DNA from: JALZMG01 sp963844175
GTDB lineage: Bacteria > Actinomycetota > Acidimicrobiia > Acidimicrobiales > Ilumatobacteraceae
Reading direction: 5' to 3'
DNA: 64,000 bases
NCBI GenBank assembly: GCA_963844175.1
Contig: CAWJNE010000013.1
Span: 259,851 to 323,850, forward strand
Positions within the stretch are counted from its first letter, which is position 1. Each line of letters begins with the position of its first letter. Of this stretch, positions 16,904-24,915 are shown in pieces. The notes beneath the pieces are model-generated. The model did no database searches and was not told the DNA's origin. It saw only the letters and a program-made list of their open reading frames with translations. The translations under genes and the position numbers were made by a program.

Positions 16904-17996
16904 CGCCGGACCGTACGCCGCCGACCACGGTGGCGACGACGCGCAGCTGCCGGTCGAGCACCGTGACATCACCTCGCCCGCCGACGCGCAGCCGCCCGCG
17001 ATCGGCCAGCCCGAGGACGTCGGCCGGCGTCGACGTCACCGTGGCGATCGCCGCCTCGACGGCGCACCCCGTCCAGGCGACCAGGTTGCGGACGGCCTGG
17101 TCGAGGGTCAGGTCGCTGCCGGCCAGCACGCCGTCGGGGGTGCGCACGCCGTTCGGTCCGGCCGGCGCCGCCACGGCGTCCGTCACGAGGTTGAACCGCC
17201 GGGGACCGAGCGCTCGCCACGCCACGCGCACGGCCACCGGATCGACGTGGATCCCGTCGGCGATCACGCCGGCGACCACTCGATCGTCGGCCAGCGCGGT
17301 GCCGATCGGGCCCGGATCCCGGTGGCCGAACGGCCGCATGCCGTTGAACAGGTGGGTGACGTACGTCGCGCCGGCGCCGAGCCCGGCGGCGAACTGCTCG
17401 GCGCTGGCGTCGGTGTGGCCGAGCGACACGACGACACCCCGCTGCACCAGCGCAGCGATGACGTCGAGGGCGCCAGGCAGTTCGGGCGCCAACGTGACGA
17501 GGGAGACGCCGGACGACCGTGACCAGTCGGCCACGAGCGCCGCCGAGGGCGGCTCCAGCAGCGGCTCGGGGTGAGCGCCGCGACGGATCGGGGCCAGCAT
17601 CGGGCCCTCGAGGTGCAGCCCGAGTGGCACGGCCGACCAGCTGGCCGTGTCGCCCTCCCGCCGGCGCCACGCCGCCAGTGCGGCCGACCGCTGGTCCGCG
17701 GGGCACGTGACGATGGTCGGCAGGAACGCCGTCACGCCGTGCTGCGGCAGCCGCGCCGCCAGCTCGTCGATCCGCTCCGGTTGGCGGGTGAGGTCGATCC
17801 CATGGGCCCCGTTGAGCTGCAGGTCGACGAACCCTGGGACGATCCAGCCACGGCGGGCGTCGATCGACGCTGTCTCGACGGGCCCTCGTCCGATCGCCGT
17901 GATCCGCCCTGCGTCGATCACCACGTGGCCGTCATCCAGGACGCCGTCCGGCGTGATCACCGCCCCGTTGGTCACGGCGATGGTCGGCTGGCCCAC
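16872..17996 (-). CDS. nagA: N-acetylglucosamine-6-phosphate deacetylase
   Basis: Metal-dependent amidohydrolase converting GlcNAc-6-P to glucosamine-6-P in cell-wall and chitin sugar recycling. 374 residues, as usual. Motifs in order: PGFVDLQLNGAHGIDL, LGLHLEGPMLAP (metal Glu), VSLGHTDASAEQF (His), TYVTHLFNGMRPFGHRDPG (His), VIADGIHVDP (substrate His) and NLVTDAVAAPAG (catalytic Asp). The start (MGQPTIAVTNGAVI) is clear. The cupin gene follows on the same strand with overlap. It is divergent from the 2OG oxygenase gene. Confidence 0.93.
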   Translation of the reverse strand: MGQPTIAVTNGAVITPDGVLDDGHVVIDAGRITAIGRGPVETASIDARRGWIVPGFVDLQLNGAHGIDLTRQPERIDELAARLPQHGVTAFLPTIVTCPADQRSAALAAWRRREGDTASWSAVPLGLHLEGPMLAPIRRGAHPEPLLEPPSAALVADWSRSSGVSLVTLAPELPGALDVIAALVQRGVVVSLGHTDASAEQFAAGLGAGATYVTHLFNGMRPFGHRDPGPIGTALADDRVVAGVIADGIHVDPVAVRVAWRALGPRRFNLVTDAVAAPAGPNGVRTPDGVLAGSDLTLDQAVRNLVAWTGCAVEAAIATVTSTPADVLGLADRGRLRVGGRGDVTVLDRQLRVVATVVGGVRSGDARTTGRHRP

Positions 17997-18025
17997 GCCT
18001 ACGTTGTATCCGTACCCTGGCGCTC

Positions 18026-19087
18026 GTGACGACGACGGCGCCGACGTTCACCGCGATCCCCGACATCGACCTCGCCCGATGGGCCGGCACCGACGCCGAT
18101 CGTGCCGCCCTGGCTGCCGAGACAACGGCGATCTGCCACGAGCTCGGCTTCTTCCACGTGGTCGGCCATGGCGTGCCCGACTCGTTCCGCCTCGAGTGGG
18201 ACGACGCGCTGCGGGCGTTCTTCGACCTGCCCGAGGACGTCAAGGCGAGCATCGACAAGATCGAGTCGCCGCACTTCCGGGGCTGGGAGCGGGTCGGGGC
18301 GGAGCTGACGGACCACCGCACGGACTTCCGCGAGCAGCTCGACGTGGCGACCGAGAACCCGCCGTACGGGCCCGACGTCGAGCCGGCCTACCTCCGACTC
18401 GACGGTCCGAACCAGTGGCTCCCCGAGTCGGTGCTGCCCGGATTCCGCCGCCTCGTCAACGAGTTCCAGTCGCGCATGGGTGACGTCGCCGACCGATTGG
18501 GTGAGGTCCTCTCGCTCGGCCTCGGCCTTGCGCCCACCCACCTGCGCGACCTGTTCGGCGAGCGCCGCCACTCCAAGGCCAAGCTGATCCGCTACCCGCC
18601 GTCGCCCCCGGGCGAGGCCGGCGTGAACGCCCACCACGACACCGGGTTCCTGACCGTGCTGGCCCAGCACGGCGTGGGCGGGCTGCAAGCGCTCGGCCCC
18701 GATGGCAGCTGGATCGACATCGAGGCCCGCGACGACGCCTTCGTCGTCAACCTCGGCGAGATCCTGCAGGCCATGACCGGCAACTACCTCGTCGCCACGA
18801 CCCACCGGGTGATCGCCACCGAGGCGCGCTACTCATCGGCCCACTTCCACGGTCCGGACCTGCGCACGCCACTGCGCCCCCTGCCCCTGGCGCCGGAGTA
18901 CGCCGCCGCCGTCGCCGCCAGTCCACGCCATGCCGGCGCCGGGTTCATGGCCAGCCGGGACGAGCTGGTCGCCGGGCGCCGGGGCACCTCCGGGCAAACC
19001 GCCGACACGTACGGCGCCCAGCTGTGGAAGCACTACCAGCGCAGCTACCCGGACAACATGGCCCGTCACCACGCCGATCAGCCGTGA
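18026..19087 (+). CDS. 2-oxoglutarate/Fe(II) oxygenase, isopenicillin N synthase-like
   Basis: Cytoplasmic non-heme iron oxygenase with the double-stranded beta-helix fold, 353 residues. The N-terminal DIOX_N part has FTAIPDIDLARW and ICHELGFFHVVGHGVPD. Iron ligands are the His-x-Asp in NAHHDTGFLTVL and the distal His in VATTHRVIA; the 2OG-binding R-x-S follows in ARYSSAHFHGP. Start GTG 18026. The substrate is not evident; homologues act on small hydrophobic molecules or amino-acid derivatives. A tandem repeat separates it from the ThDP enzyme gene. Confidence 0.88.
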   Translation: MTTTAPTFTAIPDIDLARWAGTDADRAALAAETTAICHELGFFHVVGHGVPDSFRLEWDDALRAFFDLPEDVKASIDKIESPHFRGWERVGAELTDHRTDFREQLDVATENPPYGPDVEPAYLRLDGPNQWLPESVLPGFRRLVNEFQSRMGDVADRLGEVLSLGLGLAPTHLRDLFGERRHSKAKLIRYPPSPPGEAGVNAHHDTGFLTVLAQHGVGGLQALGPDGSWIDIEARDDAFVVNLGEILQAMTGNYLVATTHRVIATEARYSSAHFHGPDLRTPLRPLPLAPEYAAAVAASPRHAGAGFMASRDELVAGRRGTSGQTADTYGAQLWKHYQRSYPDNMARHHADQP

Positions 19088-19097
19088 CCGGGCGGAG

Positions 19098-19255
19098 GTC
19101 CCCGAGCGTTCGTGCCGCAGTGAACGCATGGCCAGGCCGAGCGCAGTGAGGCACCAGCAAGTGAGCCATCAGGACAGTCCCCGAGCGTTCGTGCCGCAGT
19201 GAACGCGCATGGCCAGGCCGAGCGCAGCGAGGCACGGCGAGCAAGCGAGCCATCA
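19098..19255. repeat. Two copies of an about 75-80 bp intergenic repeat
   Basis: Copy 1 at 19098-19171 and copy 2 at 19177-19255 both begin GTCCCCGAGCGTTCGTGCCG and end GAGCCATCA. They share CAGTGAACGC, ATGGCCAGGCCGAGCGCAG and AGCGAGCC-like blocks with small indels. Copy 2 ends exactly on the A of the following gene's ATG. An inverted relative (TCACTGCGTCACGAACGCTC) lies at 40748-40767. There is no open frame or other gene here. Confidence 0.8.
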
Positions 19256-20967
19256 TGAACGGCACGGAGTTCCTGCTCCGGTCGCTCGTCGCCGACGGGG
19301 TGGACCACGTGTTCATGGTCCCCGGCGGCCTGATCGACCCCTTCTACCCGGCGCTGCAGGCCGTCCCGGAGCTGACCCCGATCGTGGCCGCCCAGGAAGG
19401 CGGCGCGGCCTACGCCGCCGACGGCTTCGCCAGGGCATCAGGCGGGATGGGCGCCTGCCTCGTGATCGGTGGACCCGGCGTGACCAACGCCGTCACCGCG
19501 GTGTCGACGGCGCTGACCGACGGCGTCCCGTTGCTCGTCATCAGCGGCGAGGTGGCCACGTTCGTCGAGGGGCTCGGCTTCTTCCAGGACGCGTCGGCCG
19601 GCACGTTCGACGACACCGCCGTGCTGCGCCCGGTGACGAGCGAGTCGTTCAGCGTCCCCGACGTCCGCCTGCTGCACCACGCCTACGCCGGCGCCGTACG
19701 GCGGATGTTCGACGGGGCTCGCGCACCGGTCCACCTGTCCGTGCCGAAGGACGTCCAGACCGGCGACGTCGACGTCGCGCCCGTGGCCGTGGCCGACGAC
19801 CTGCGGTCCGGTCGAGCCCACGACGCCACCGCCGCCGGCGCCGCCTTCTCGGCGTTCGGCGCTGATCCACCGCGGCGCATCGTCCTGCTCGCCGGTGCGG
19901 CCATCGACGACGACGCCGACTCGGCGTTGCTGGTCGAGCTGGCCGAGCGGTTCCACCTCCCTGTCGCCACGACGCAGCTGGCGAAGGGAACGTTCCCCGA
20001 GGACCACGAGCTCTCCCTCGGCGTGTTCGGCTACGGCGGCGGCAACCGGGCCACGCACGCCTTCCTCGACGGTGGGCTCGACCTCGTCGTCGCGTTGGGC
20101 TCGGCGTTCAACCAGCGCCAGTCGCTGCACTGGACGGACCGCCTCGACCCGCGGTGCGGGACGATCGCCGTCGACACGAGCGCCGTGCCCGTGACGGTGG
20201 CGCCCCACGATCTCCGGTTCGTGCACGGCCACCCGGCGGCGCTGGTGCGCTGGCTCGGCGAGGACCCGGCCGCGACGGAACTGCTCGCCGCCGGCGTCGA
20301 GGAACGGCGGTCCTGGCTGGCACCGATCCAGGAGCTCCCGCGCTACCTCCACCTCGCCAACACGACGAGCGACCAGGTGCCGATCCACCCGGCGCGCATG
20401 ATCACCGAAGCCCGCCGGGCGCTGCCACGGGACACCATCGCCGTGGTCGACAGCGGCGCCCACCGGGCGTTCGCCATCCACTACTGGGACGCCTACGGAC
20501 CGCGCCAGTACCTGACGGCCGCCACGCTCGGGCCGATGGGCTGGGCGCTGGGGGCGGCCAACGGCGCGGCGGCGGCCAGGCCGGATCGGCCCGTCGTCGT
20601 GTTCACCGGCGACGGCTGCATGCAGATGCACGGCATCGAGGTGCAGACGGCCGCCCGGTACGGGTTGCGGGTGATCTACGTCGTCAGCAACAACGGCGCC
20701 CTCGGCAACGTGTGGTTGCGGGCCCACCAGGTCGGTCCGCTGGGCGCCGAGCTGACCACCGTGCCCGATCACGACTTCGCCGGCTTCGCCCGGTCGCTGT
20801 CGTGTCCGGCCGAGACCGTGCGCACACCCGACGAGCTGGGGCCGGCGCTGCAGCGCGCCGCGGCGGCGACGGGCCCGTACCTGCTCGACGTCAAGACCGA
20901 GCGCGATGCCCCGACCCCCGTCGAGCCGTACCAGCAGGCCGCCGCGGCCTGGTCGTACCACGAATGA
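19255..20967 (+). CDS. Thiamine diphosphate enzyme, acetolactate synthase-like
   Basis: 570 residues in the standard PYR, central and PP domains. The PYR domain has VFMVPGGLIDPFYPAL and the catalytic Glu in VAAQEGGAAYAADGFAR, then GGPGVTNAVTAV. The PP domain has AATLGPMGWALGAANGAAAA and the ThDP/Mg motif from GDGCMQMHGIE to SNNGALGN. It decarboxylates a 2-keto acid; whether it makes acetolactate or another product cannot be told, and no small regulatory subunit gene is beside it. The start ATG 19255 abuts a repeat and lacks a clear RBS. Confidence 0.87.
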   Translation: MNGTEFLLRSLVADGVDHVFMVPGGLIDPFYPALQAVPELTPIVAAQEGGAAYAADGFARASGGMGACLVIGGPGVTNAVTAVSTALTDGVPLLVISGEVATFVEGLGFFQDASAGTFDDTAVLRPVTSESFSVPDVRLLHHAYAGAVRRMFDGARAPVHLSVPKDVQTGDVDVAPVAVADDLRSGRAHDATAAGAAFSAFGADPPRRIVLLAGAAIDDDADSALLVELAERFHLPVATTQLAKGTFPEDHELSLGVFGYGGGNRATHAFLDGGLDLVVALGSAFNQRQSLHWTDRLDPRCGTIAVDTSAVPVTVAPHDLRFVHGHPAALVRWLGEDPAATELLAAGVEERRSWLAPIQELPRYLHLANTTSDQVPIHPARMITEARRALPRDTIAVVDSGAHRAFAIHYWDAYGPRQYLTAATLGPMGWALGAANGAAAARPDRPVVVFTGDGCMQMHGIEVQTAARYGLRVIYVVSNNGALGNVWLRAHQVGPLGAELTTVPDHDFAGFARSLSCPAETVRTPDELGPALQRAAAATGPYLLDVKTERDAPTPVEPYQQAAAAWSYHE

Positions 20968-20991
20968 GCGAGGGAGTCTTCGACCGAGCGA
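20965..20991. repeat. Dispersed repeat, GAGTCTTCG type, at the ThDP gene stop
   Basis: The segment beginning at the stop codon reads tgagcgagggagtcttcgac, closely matching the element at 4871-4896, which also begins at a stop codon. Confidence 0.5.
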
Positions 20992-21086
20992 ATCATCGGC
21001 TCGGTCTTCTCGCTCATGGCCGAGCTCTTGTTGCGCTCGTGCTCAGCGTGACCGACGACCGTGAGGTGTCACCATGAGGGGGAACG

Positions 21087-21623
21087 GTGGCCGAGCTGCC
21101 TGACCCGATCGCCGACCTGTATGGCGACGATCGGCGGACGTACGAACGGATGCTGGCCCGACGTCGACGCCACGGTGTCGGCCTCTACGGCCCGTACGTG
21201 CCGCTGCTCAGCCATCCGCAGCTGGCCGAACGCATCGAGGAGCTCGGCGGGTACCTGAAGTTCGACGGCGTGCTGCCCCGTGACCGCTACCAGTTCGTGG
21301 TACTGGCCTTCGCCCACGCGGTGGGCGCCGAGTTCGAGTGGCGCGATCACGTCCAGCACGCCCTCGACGCGGGGGTGCCGCCGACGGCGATCGATGCGCT
21401 CGGCACCGGCGGGGAGCTGGCCGAGCCGTACCGCATGCTGGCCGAGGCCGTGACGTCGACGATCGGCTACCGCGACCTCCCGCAGGACGTGCAGGACCGC
21501 ATCGTCGCCGACGTCGGGGTCAAGGGCCTGGTCGAGGTGGTGGCGCTGTGCGGTGTCTACGCCCTCATCGCCATGGTCAGCGCGGCGTTCGCCGTCCCCG
21601 TCACGGAGGCGGGCCGGCACTGA
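21087..21623 (+). CDS. Carboxymuconolactone decarboxylase-like protein (AhpD fold)
   Basis: 178 residues, start GTG 21087. The body resembles the CMD/AhpD helical fold: GPYVPLLSHPQLAERIEELG, LPRDRYQFVVLAFAHAVGAEFEW and a conserved His in RDHVQHALDAGVPPTAIDAL. The usual redox CxxC of AhpD is not present: only one Cys is seen, late in VVALCGVYALIAM. A peroxidase role is therefore unlikely and the enzyme activity is open. It is convergent with the TSUP gene, overlapping by 23 bases. Confidence 0.72.
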   Translation: MAELPDPIADLYGDDRRTYERMLARRRRHGVGLYGPYVPLLSHPQLAERIEELGGYLKFDGVLPRDRYQFVVLAFAHAVGAEFEWRDHVQHALDAGVPPTAIDALGTGGELAEPYRMLAEAVTSTIGYRDLPQDVQDRIVADVGVKGLVEVVALCGVYALIAMVSAAFAVPVTEAGRH

Positions 21624-22434
21624 GCTCCGGCGCCGCCGTCCCACGCTCTCGGAACAGGCCGTAGGCGAGGCGGAGGGCGACGGCGAGCAGGAGGACGGCG
21701 AACAGCACGTTCGACAGGTCGTCGTCCATCCGGTCCGACAGCACGGCGCCGAGCGCAGCGGTGACGATGCCGGCCACGCCGACGACAGCAGCCACGCGCA
21801 GGTCGGCGTTGTCCGACGTGCGGTTGCGCCACGTGCCCATCAGCGCCGTCGGGATGATCATCGCCGCCGACGTGCCCTTGGCGATCGTCGGGTCGATGCC
21901 GAGCAGCAGGATCATCGCCGGCACGACGATGATCCCGCCGCCGACGCCGAGCAGCCCGGCGAGGATCCCGGCGGCCAGCCCGACGACGACCAGCTCGACC
22001 ACGCCCAGCACCGTCAGCGCGGCGCGGCCGTCGGCGTCGACGTCGATGAACAGGCGCACGGCCGACACCAGCGTCAACCCGATGAACAGCACGGTGATCG
22101 TGCGAACGGGCAGCACGACGAGCAGCCGCGTGCCGATCACCGCCCCGCCGACGGCGCCGACGGTCAGCCACGCGGCGACCGGCCAGTCGACGTTGTCGTG
22201 GGCGATGTACGTGATGACGGACGCCACGGAGATCGGCAGGACGGCGGCCAGCGACGTCCCGTGGGCCAACCGCTGCGACATGCCGACGGCGAGCACGAGG
22301 CCCGGCACGATGAGGATCCCACCGCCGACCCCGAACAGCCCGGCCAGGAAGCCGGCCAGGATCCCGACGACGGCGATGCCCCAGGTCGAGCGACGCTCGG
22401 TCCGGCCGCCCGCCGTGACGGTGGGCTCCGTCAT
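21601..22434 (-). CDS. TSUP (TauE/SafE) family transporter
   Basis: Membrane protein of about 277 residues with two homologous halves, each carrying the family signature: AGFLAGLFGVGGGILIVPG at the N-terminus and AAGILAGLLGVGGGIIVVP midway. About eight hydrophobic helices are visible. Family members export sulfite, sulfoacetate or other organic anions. The substrate cannot be read here. ATG 22434 overlaps the acetyltransferase stop (ATGA), so the two are translationally coupled. Confidence 0.88.
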   Translation of the reverse strand: MTEPTVTAGGRTERRSTWGIAVVGILAGFLAGLFGVGGGILIVPGLVLAVGMSQRLAHGTSLAAVLPISVASVITYIAHDNVDWPVAAWLTVGAVGGAVIGTRLLVVLPVRTITVLFIGLTLVSAVRLFIDVDADGRAALTVLGVVELVVVGLAAGILAGLLGVGGGIIVVPAMILLLGIDPTIAKGTSAAMIIPTALMGTWRNRTSDNADLRVAAVVGVAGIVTAALGAVLSDRMDDDLSNVLFAVLLLAVALRLAYGLFRERGTAAPELSAGPPP

Positions 22435-23018
22435 CGGCCGTGGTGGCGGAGCACCCAGATCGGCAGGGGGGCGCCGCCGTCGTTGCTGGCGACGACCTCC
22501 CAACCGGCTGATTCGTAGTAGCCGACGTTGCCGGGGTTCGTCGTCTCGAGGTGGGCGGCGCCGGTGCCGACGCCAGCCAGCCCGGCCCGCATCAGCACCT
22601 GCCCGAGGCCACGGCCGCGCTGTTCGGGCAGGGTGGCCAGCACACCGAGGTACCAGTGCTCGGCGACGTCCGGGAGGAGCTCGTCCACCACCGACTGGTA
22701 GGCGTCGATGCGGGCCAGCTCGGCGGGTCCGATCACGTCGGGCCACGCCGCGTGGCCGGTCGCTGATGGTGTCGGTTGGGAGGGCGGCGACCACATGGCC
22801 ACGGCGTCAGCCGGCCCGTGCACCCACACGGTGCCGTGGCCGACGCGACGGTCGAACAGGGCGCCGAAGAAGGCCGTGGCCTGGACGGCGTATCGGTCGT
22901 CGTTGGGGAAGAAGTAGCGCAGCGCGGGGTCGTGTTCGAAGGCGACGACGACGGTGGCCACGACGGCGTCGCGATCCTCGACCGTGGCGACCCGGACGGC
23001 GTCCTCCATCCGGCGCAC
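22431..23018 (-). CDS. GNAT family N-acetyltransferase
   Basis: 195 residues: VRVATVEDRDAVVATVVVAF, then a long middle with HDPALRYFFPND and WVHGPADAVAMWSPP, and the acetyl-CoA region WYLGVLATLPEQRGRGLGQVL (Q-R-G-R-G-L-G). It ends HLETTNPGNVGYYESAGWEVV. It resembles the acetyltransferase at 57191-57778 in architecture (FFPxxD, WYLxVLAT, QRxGLG), so the two are paralogues. It overlaps the TSUP start by 4 bases. Substrate unknown. Confidence 0.82.
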   Translation of the reverse strand: MRRMEDAVRVATVEDRDAVVATVVVAFEHDPALRYFFPNDDRYAVQATAFFGALFDRRVGHGTVWVHGPADAVAMWSPPSQPTPSATGHAAWPDVIGPAELARIDAYQSVVDELLPDVAEHWYLGVLATLPEQRGRGLGQVLMRAGLAGVGTGAAHLETTNPGNVGYYESAGWEVVASNDGGAPLPIWVLRHHGR

Positions 23019-23035
23019 GGTACGCGCCGCGCCGG

Positions 23036-23314
23036 TCAGCCGGCGGGGTCCGTTGGTGGCGTCTCAACCAGTTCGGTGGCCAGCTCGACCGGCCCGTCGT
23101 GGCCCGCCGGAGTGAACGGGATCGTGGCCGGGATCGGCTCGTCGCAGGCGCCGGCGTCGTCGACGTAGAAGATGACGGCCAGCTCGTCGGTCCGTCGCCC
23201 GTCGACGACCTTGCGGCCGACGCCGATGGAGTGAGCCCCGTAGCGGGCCCGCAGCTCGGCGCCGTGGGCCCGCACCAGCTCACGCATCCACTCGTACTCC
23301 GGTCGGTCGTTCAC
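23036..23314 (-). CDS. Stand-alone copy of the NAL1-type protease N-terminal domain
   Basis: 92 residues. The stretch GAHSIGVGRKVVDGRRTDEL then AVIFYVDD is strongly similar to GAHSVGIGRKEVKGKRTGAL then ALLVYVDR near the N-terminus of the protease encoded just upstream. The following IPATIPFTPAG and ELATELVETP match VPTTVTFQSRK and RLATDVIETP of the same protein. It therefore consists of that N-terminal domain alone, without a protease domain. It starts 2 bases after the protease stop, so the pair is one operon. It could be an inhibitor, chaperone or adaptor for the protease, or bind the same partner; these roles are inference. Confidence 0.72.
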   Translation of the reverse strand: MNDRPEYEWMRELVRAHGAELRARYGAHSIGVGRKVVDGRRTDELAVIFYVDDAGACDEPIPATIPFTPAGHDGPVELATELVETPPTDPAG

Positions 23315-23316
23315 AC

Positions 23317-24825
23317 CTACAGCTTGATGCCCAGGATCTCCGCCGCGGAACGGCCCTCGGCGGTCTTGGCCAGGCGGCGGACCGACTGCAGGTTGTTGGC
23401 CAGCTCCGGGCCGCCGCGCCGACCAAGCTCCCGGGCCAGCGCGTCGAGCCGCTTCAGGTCGGTCGCCGTGAACACCCGCTCGAGGACGTCGGTCGTCGTG
23501 GTCGCGCCGGCGACGAGCGGGCGCAGCGCGGCGACCGTCGCCCGGCGGACGTCGCCGTCCTTGAGCAGCAAGCGGGCGATGTCGGCCCGGTTGGCGTCGA
23601 CGAACGACGCCACCAGCCGACCCCGCTGCGACGCCTCCAGCCGCGCCTGCAGGTCACGGGAGATGCCAGCGTGGAAGCGACCGACCGACGCCCGAGTCCA
23701 GGCCCGCCGCGTCACGGGCAACGGCGTGCCGATCGGAGCGCTGACGAACGGCGCCACGGCGGCCAGGCCGCGCAGGCGGGCCTCGGTGTCCGCCTCGACC
23801 TCTCCCTCCGTCTCGGTCTCGAACAGCGAGTCGAGGAACGCCGAGAACAGCCCCGCGCAGATGGTGGTCAGGCTGAGCGCCGAGAAGACGTTCTGGATCT
23901 TGCAGGCCACGCCGTTGGCGCCGCTCCCACCCCAGTGCAGGCCGACGGCCGGCTTGGCGTCACCCGACGCCGCCTCCTGGCCGAAGACGATCGCACCGGA
24001 GTCACCGCCGGCCGACCAGTCGTCACTCGGATCGACCGGCACGATGCGCAGCTGGTCGTCGAACGAGAACCCCTCCGTCGAAGTGGTCTCCAGGTCGACG
24101 TCGGTGATCTCGCCGAACGTGTGGTGCGTCGTCTGGCCGAACTTCTCGACCAGCATGTCGAGGGTCGGCGTGGCGACGGCGTACACGCCGGGACCGATCT
24201 CGAGCACCCGGTCGTCGACGTTGCTGGCGACGTCGACGTCGGAGATCGCGCAGTCGACCAGGTTGGTCCCGCGCAGGGTCCGGGCGATCGAGCGCTTGAC
24301 GTCGCCGATCTTGTCGGCCGGCAGCGACCCGCCGTCGGCGGTGCCCTGTTGCAGGGTGTCGGCGCCGATCGTGTTCAGCAGCACGTGGTTGTTGGTGAGC
24401 GCCACGATCGTGTCGTCCGTCGTGTCCCAGACCCAGCCACCGAGCGTGCCCGTGGTGCCGTTGATGCCGAAGCTGACGCCGCCGGGCACGGGCCTGATCC
24501 GGGTCTCCGGATCCTGCTCCGGCGCCGGTCGAGGCGTCTCGATGACGTCCGTCGCCAGGCGCAGCTCCTTGGCCTCCTTGCGCGACTGGAACGTGACGGT
24601 GGTGGGGACCGGTTCGGCCGACAACCGCGCCAACGGCTGCTTTCGGTCGACGTACACGAGCAGCGCCAACGCCCCGGTGCGCTTGCCCTTCACCTCCTTG
24701 CGCCCGATCCCGACCGAATGGGCGCCCAGGCGGGCTACCCAATCGGTCGTGACCTCGGTCGCCTTGTACTCGCGGAGACGCGCGTAATCACGGTGTCCCG
24801 CGACGCTGCGCAGCCGATCGGCCAT
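23317..24825 (-). CDS. Trypsin-like serine protease of the NAL1-like family
   Basis: 502 residues. Residues about 25-100 form an N-terminal domain (LGAHSVGIGRKEVKGKRTG, LLVYVDRKQPL). A chymotrypsin-fold domain follows with His in IVALTNNHVLLN, Asp in LVDCAISDVDVA and Ser in WSAGGDSGAIVFGQ. A C-terminal helical region of about 150 residues ends LGIKL. No signal peptide is seen, so it is probably cytoplasmic. ATG 24825 is chosen because AGAGGGAGGGG precedes it; ATG 24861 would add 12 residues. I assign the NAL1-like family from memory of the plant NARROW LEAF1 homologues. The substrate is unknown. Confidence 0.8.
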   Translation of the reverse strand: MADRLRSVAGHRDYARLREYKATEVTTDWVARLGAHSVGIGRKEVKGKRTGALALLVYVDRKQPLARLSAEPVPTTVTFQSRKEAKELRLATDVIETPRPAPEQDPETRIRPVPGGVSFGINGTTGTLGGWVWDTTDDTIVALTNNHVLLNTIGADTLQQGTADGGSLPADKIGDVKRSIARTLRGTNLVDCAISDVDVASNVDDRVLEIGPGVYAVATPTLDMLVEKFGQTTHHTFGEITDVDLETTSTEGFSFDDQLRIVPVDPSDDWSAGGDSGAIVFGQEAASGDAKPAVGLHWGGSGANGVACKIQNVFSALSLTTICAGLFSAFLDSLFETETEGEVEADTEARLRGLAAVAPFVSAPIGTPLPVTRRAWTRASVGRFHAGISRDLQARLEASQRGRLVASFVDANRADIARLLLKDGDVRRATVAALRPLVAGATTTTDVLERVFTATDLKRLDALARELGRRGGPELANNLQSVRRLAKTAEGRSAAEILGIKL

Positions 24826-24915
24826 GCTGGACCCCTCCCTCTGGGTTTCCTTGCTCGCCAAGCCGACCGTACCCCTGCTGGCCGGAGGCGGCCAGCGAAT
24901 TGGTGACGGCGGTGG

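Noticed and set aside
19098..19255. CRISPR-like repeats
   Set aside because: Only two adjacent units with no spacer series, and related copies are dispersed at other gene ends.
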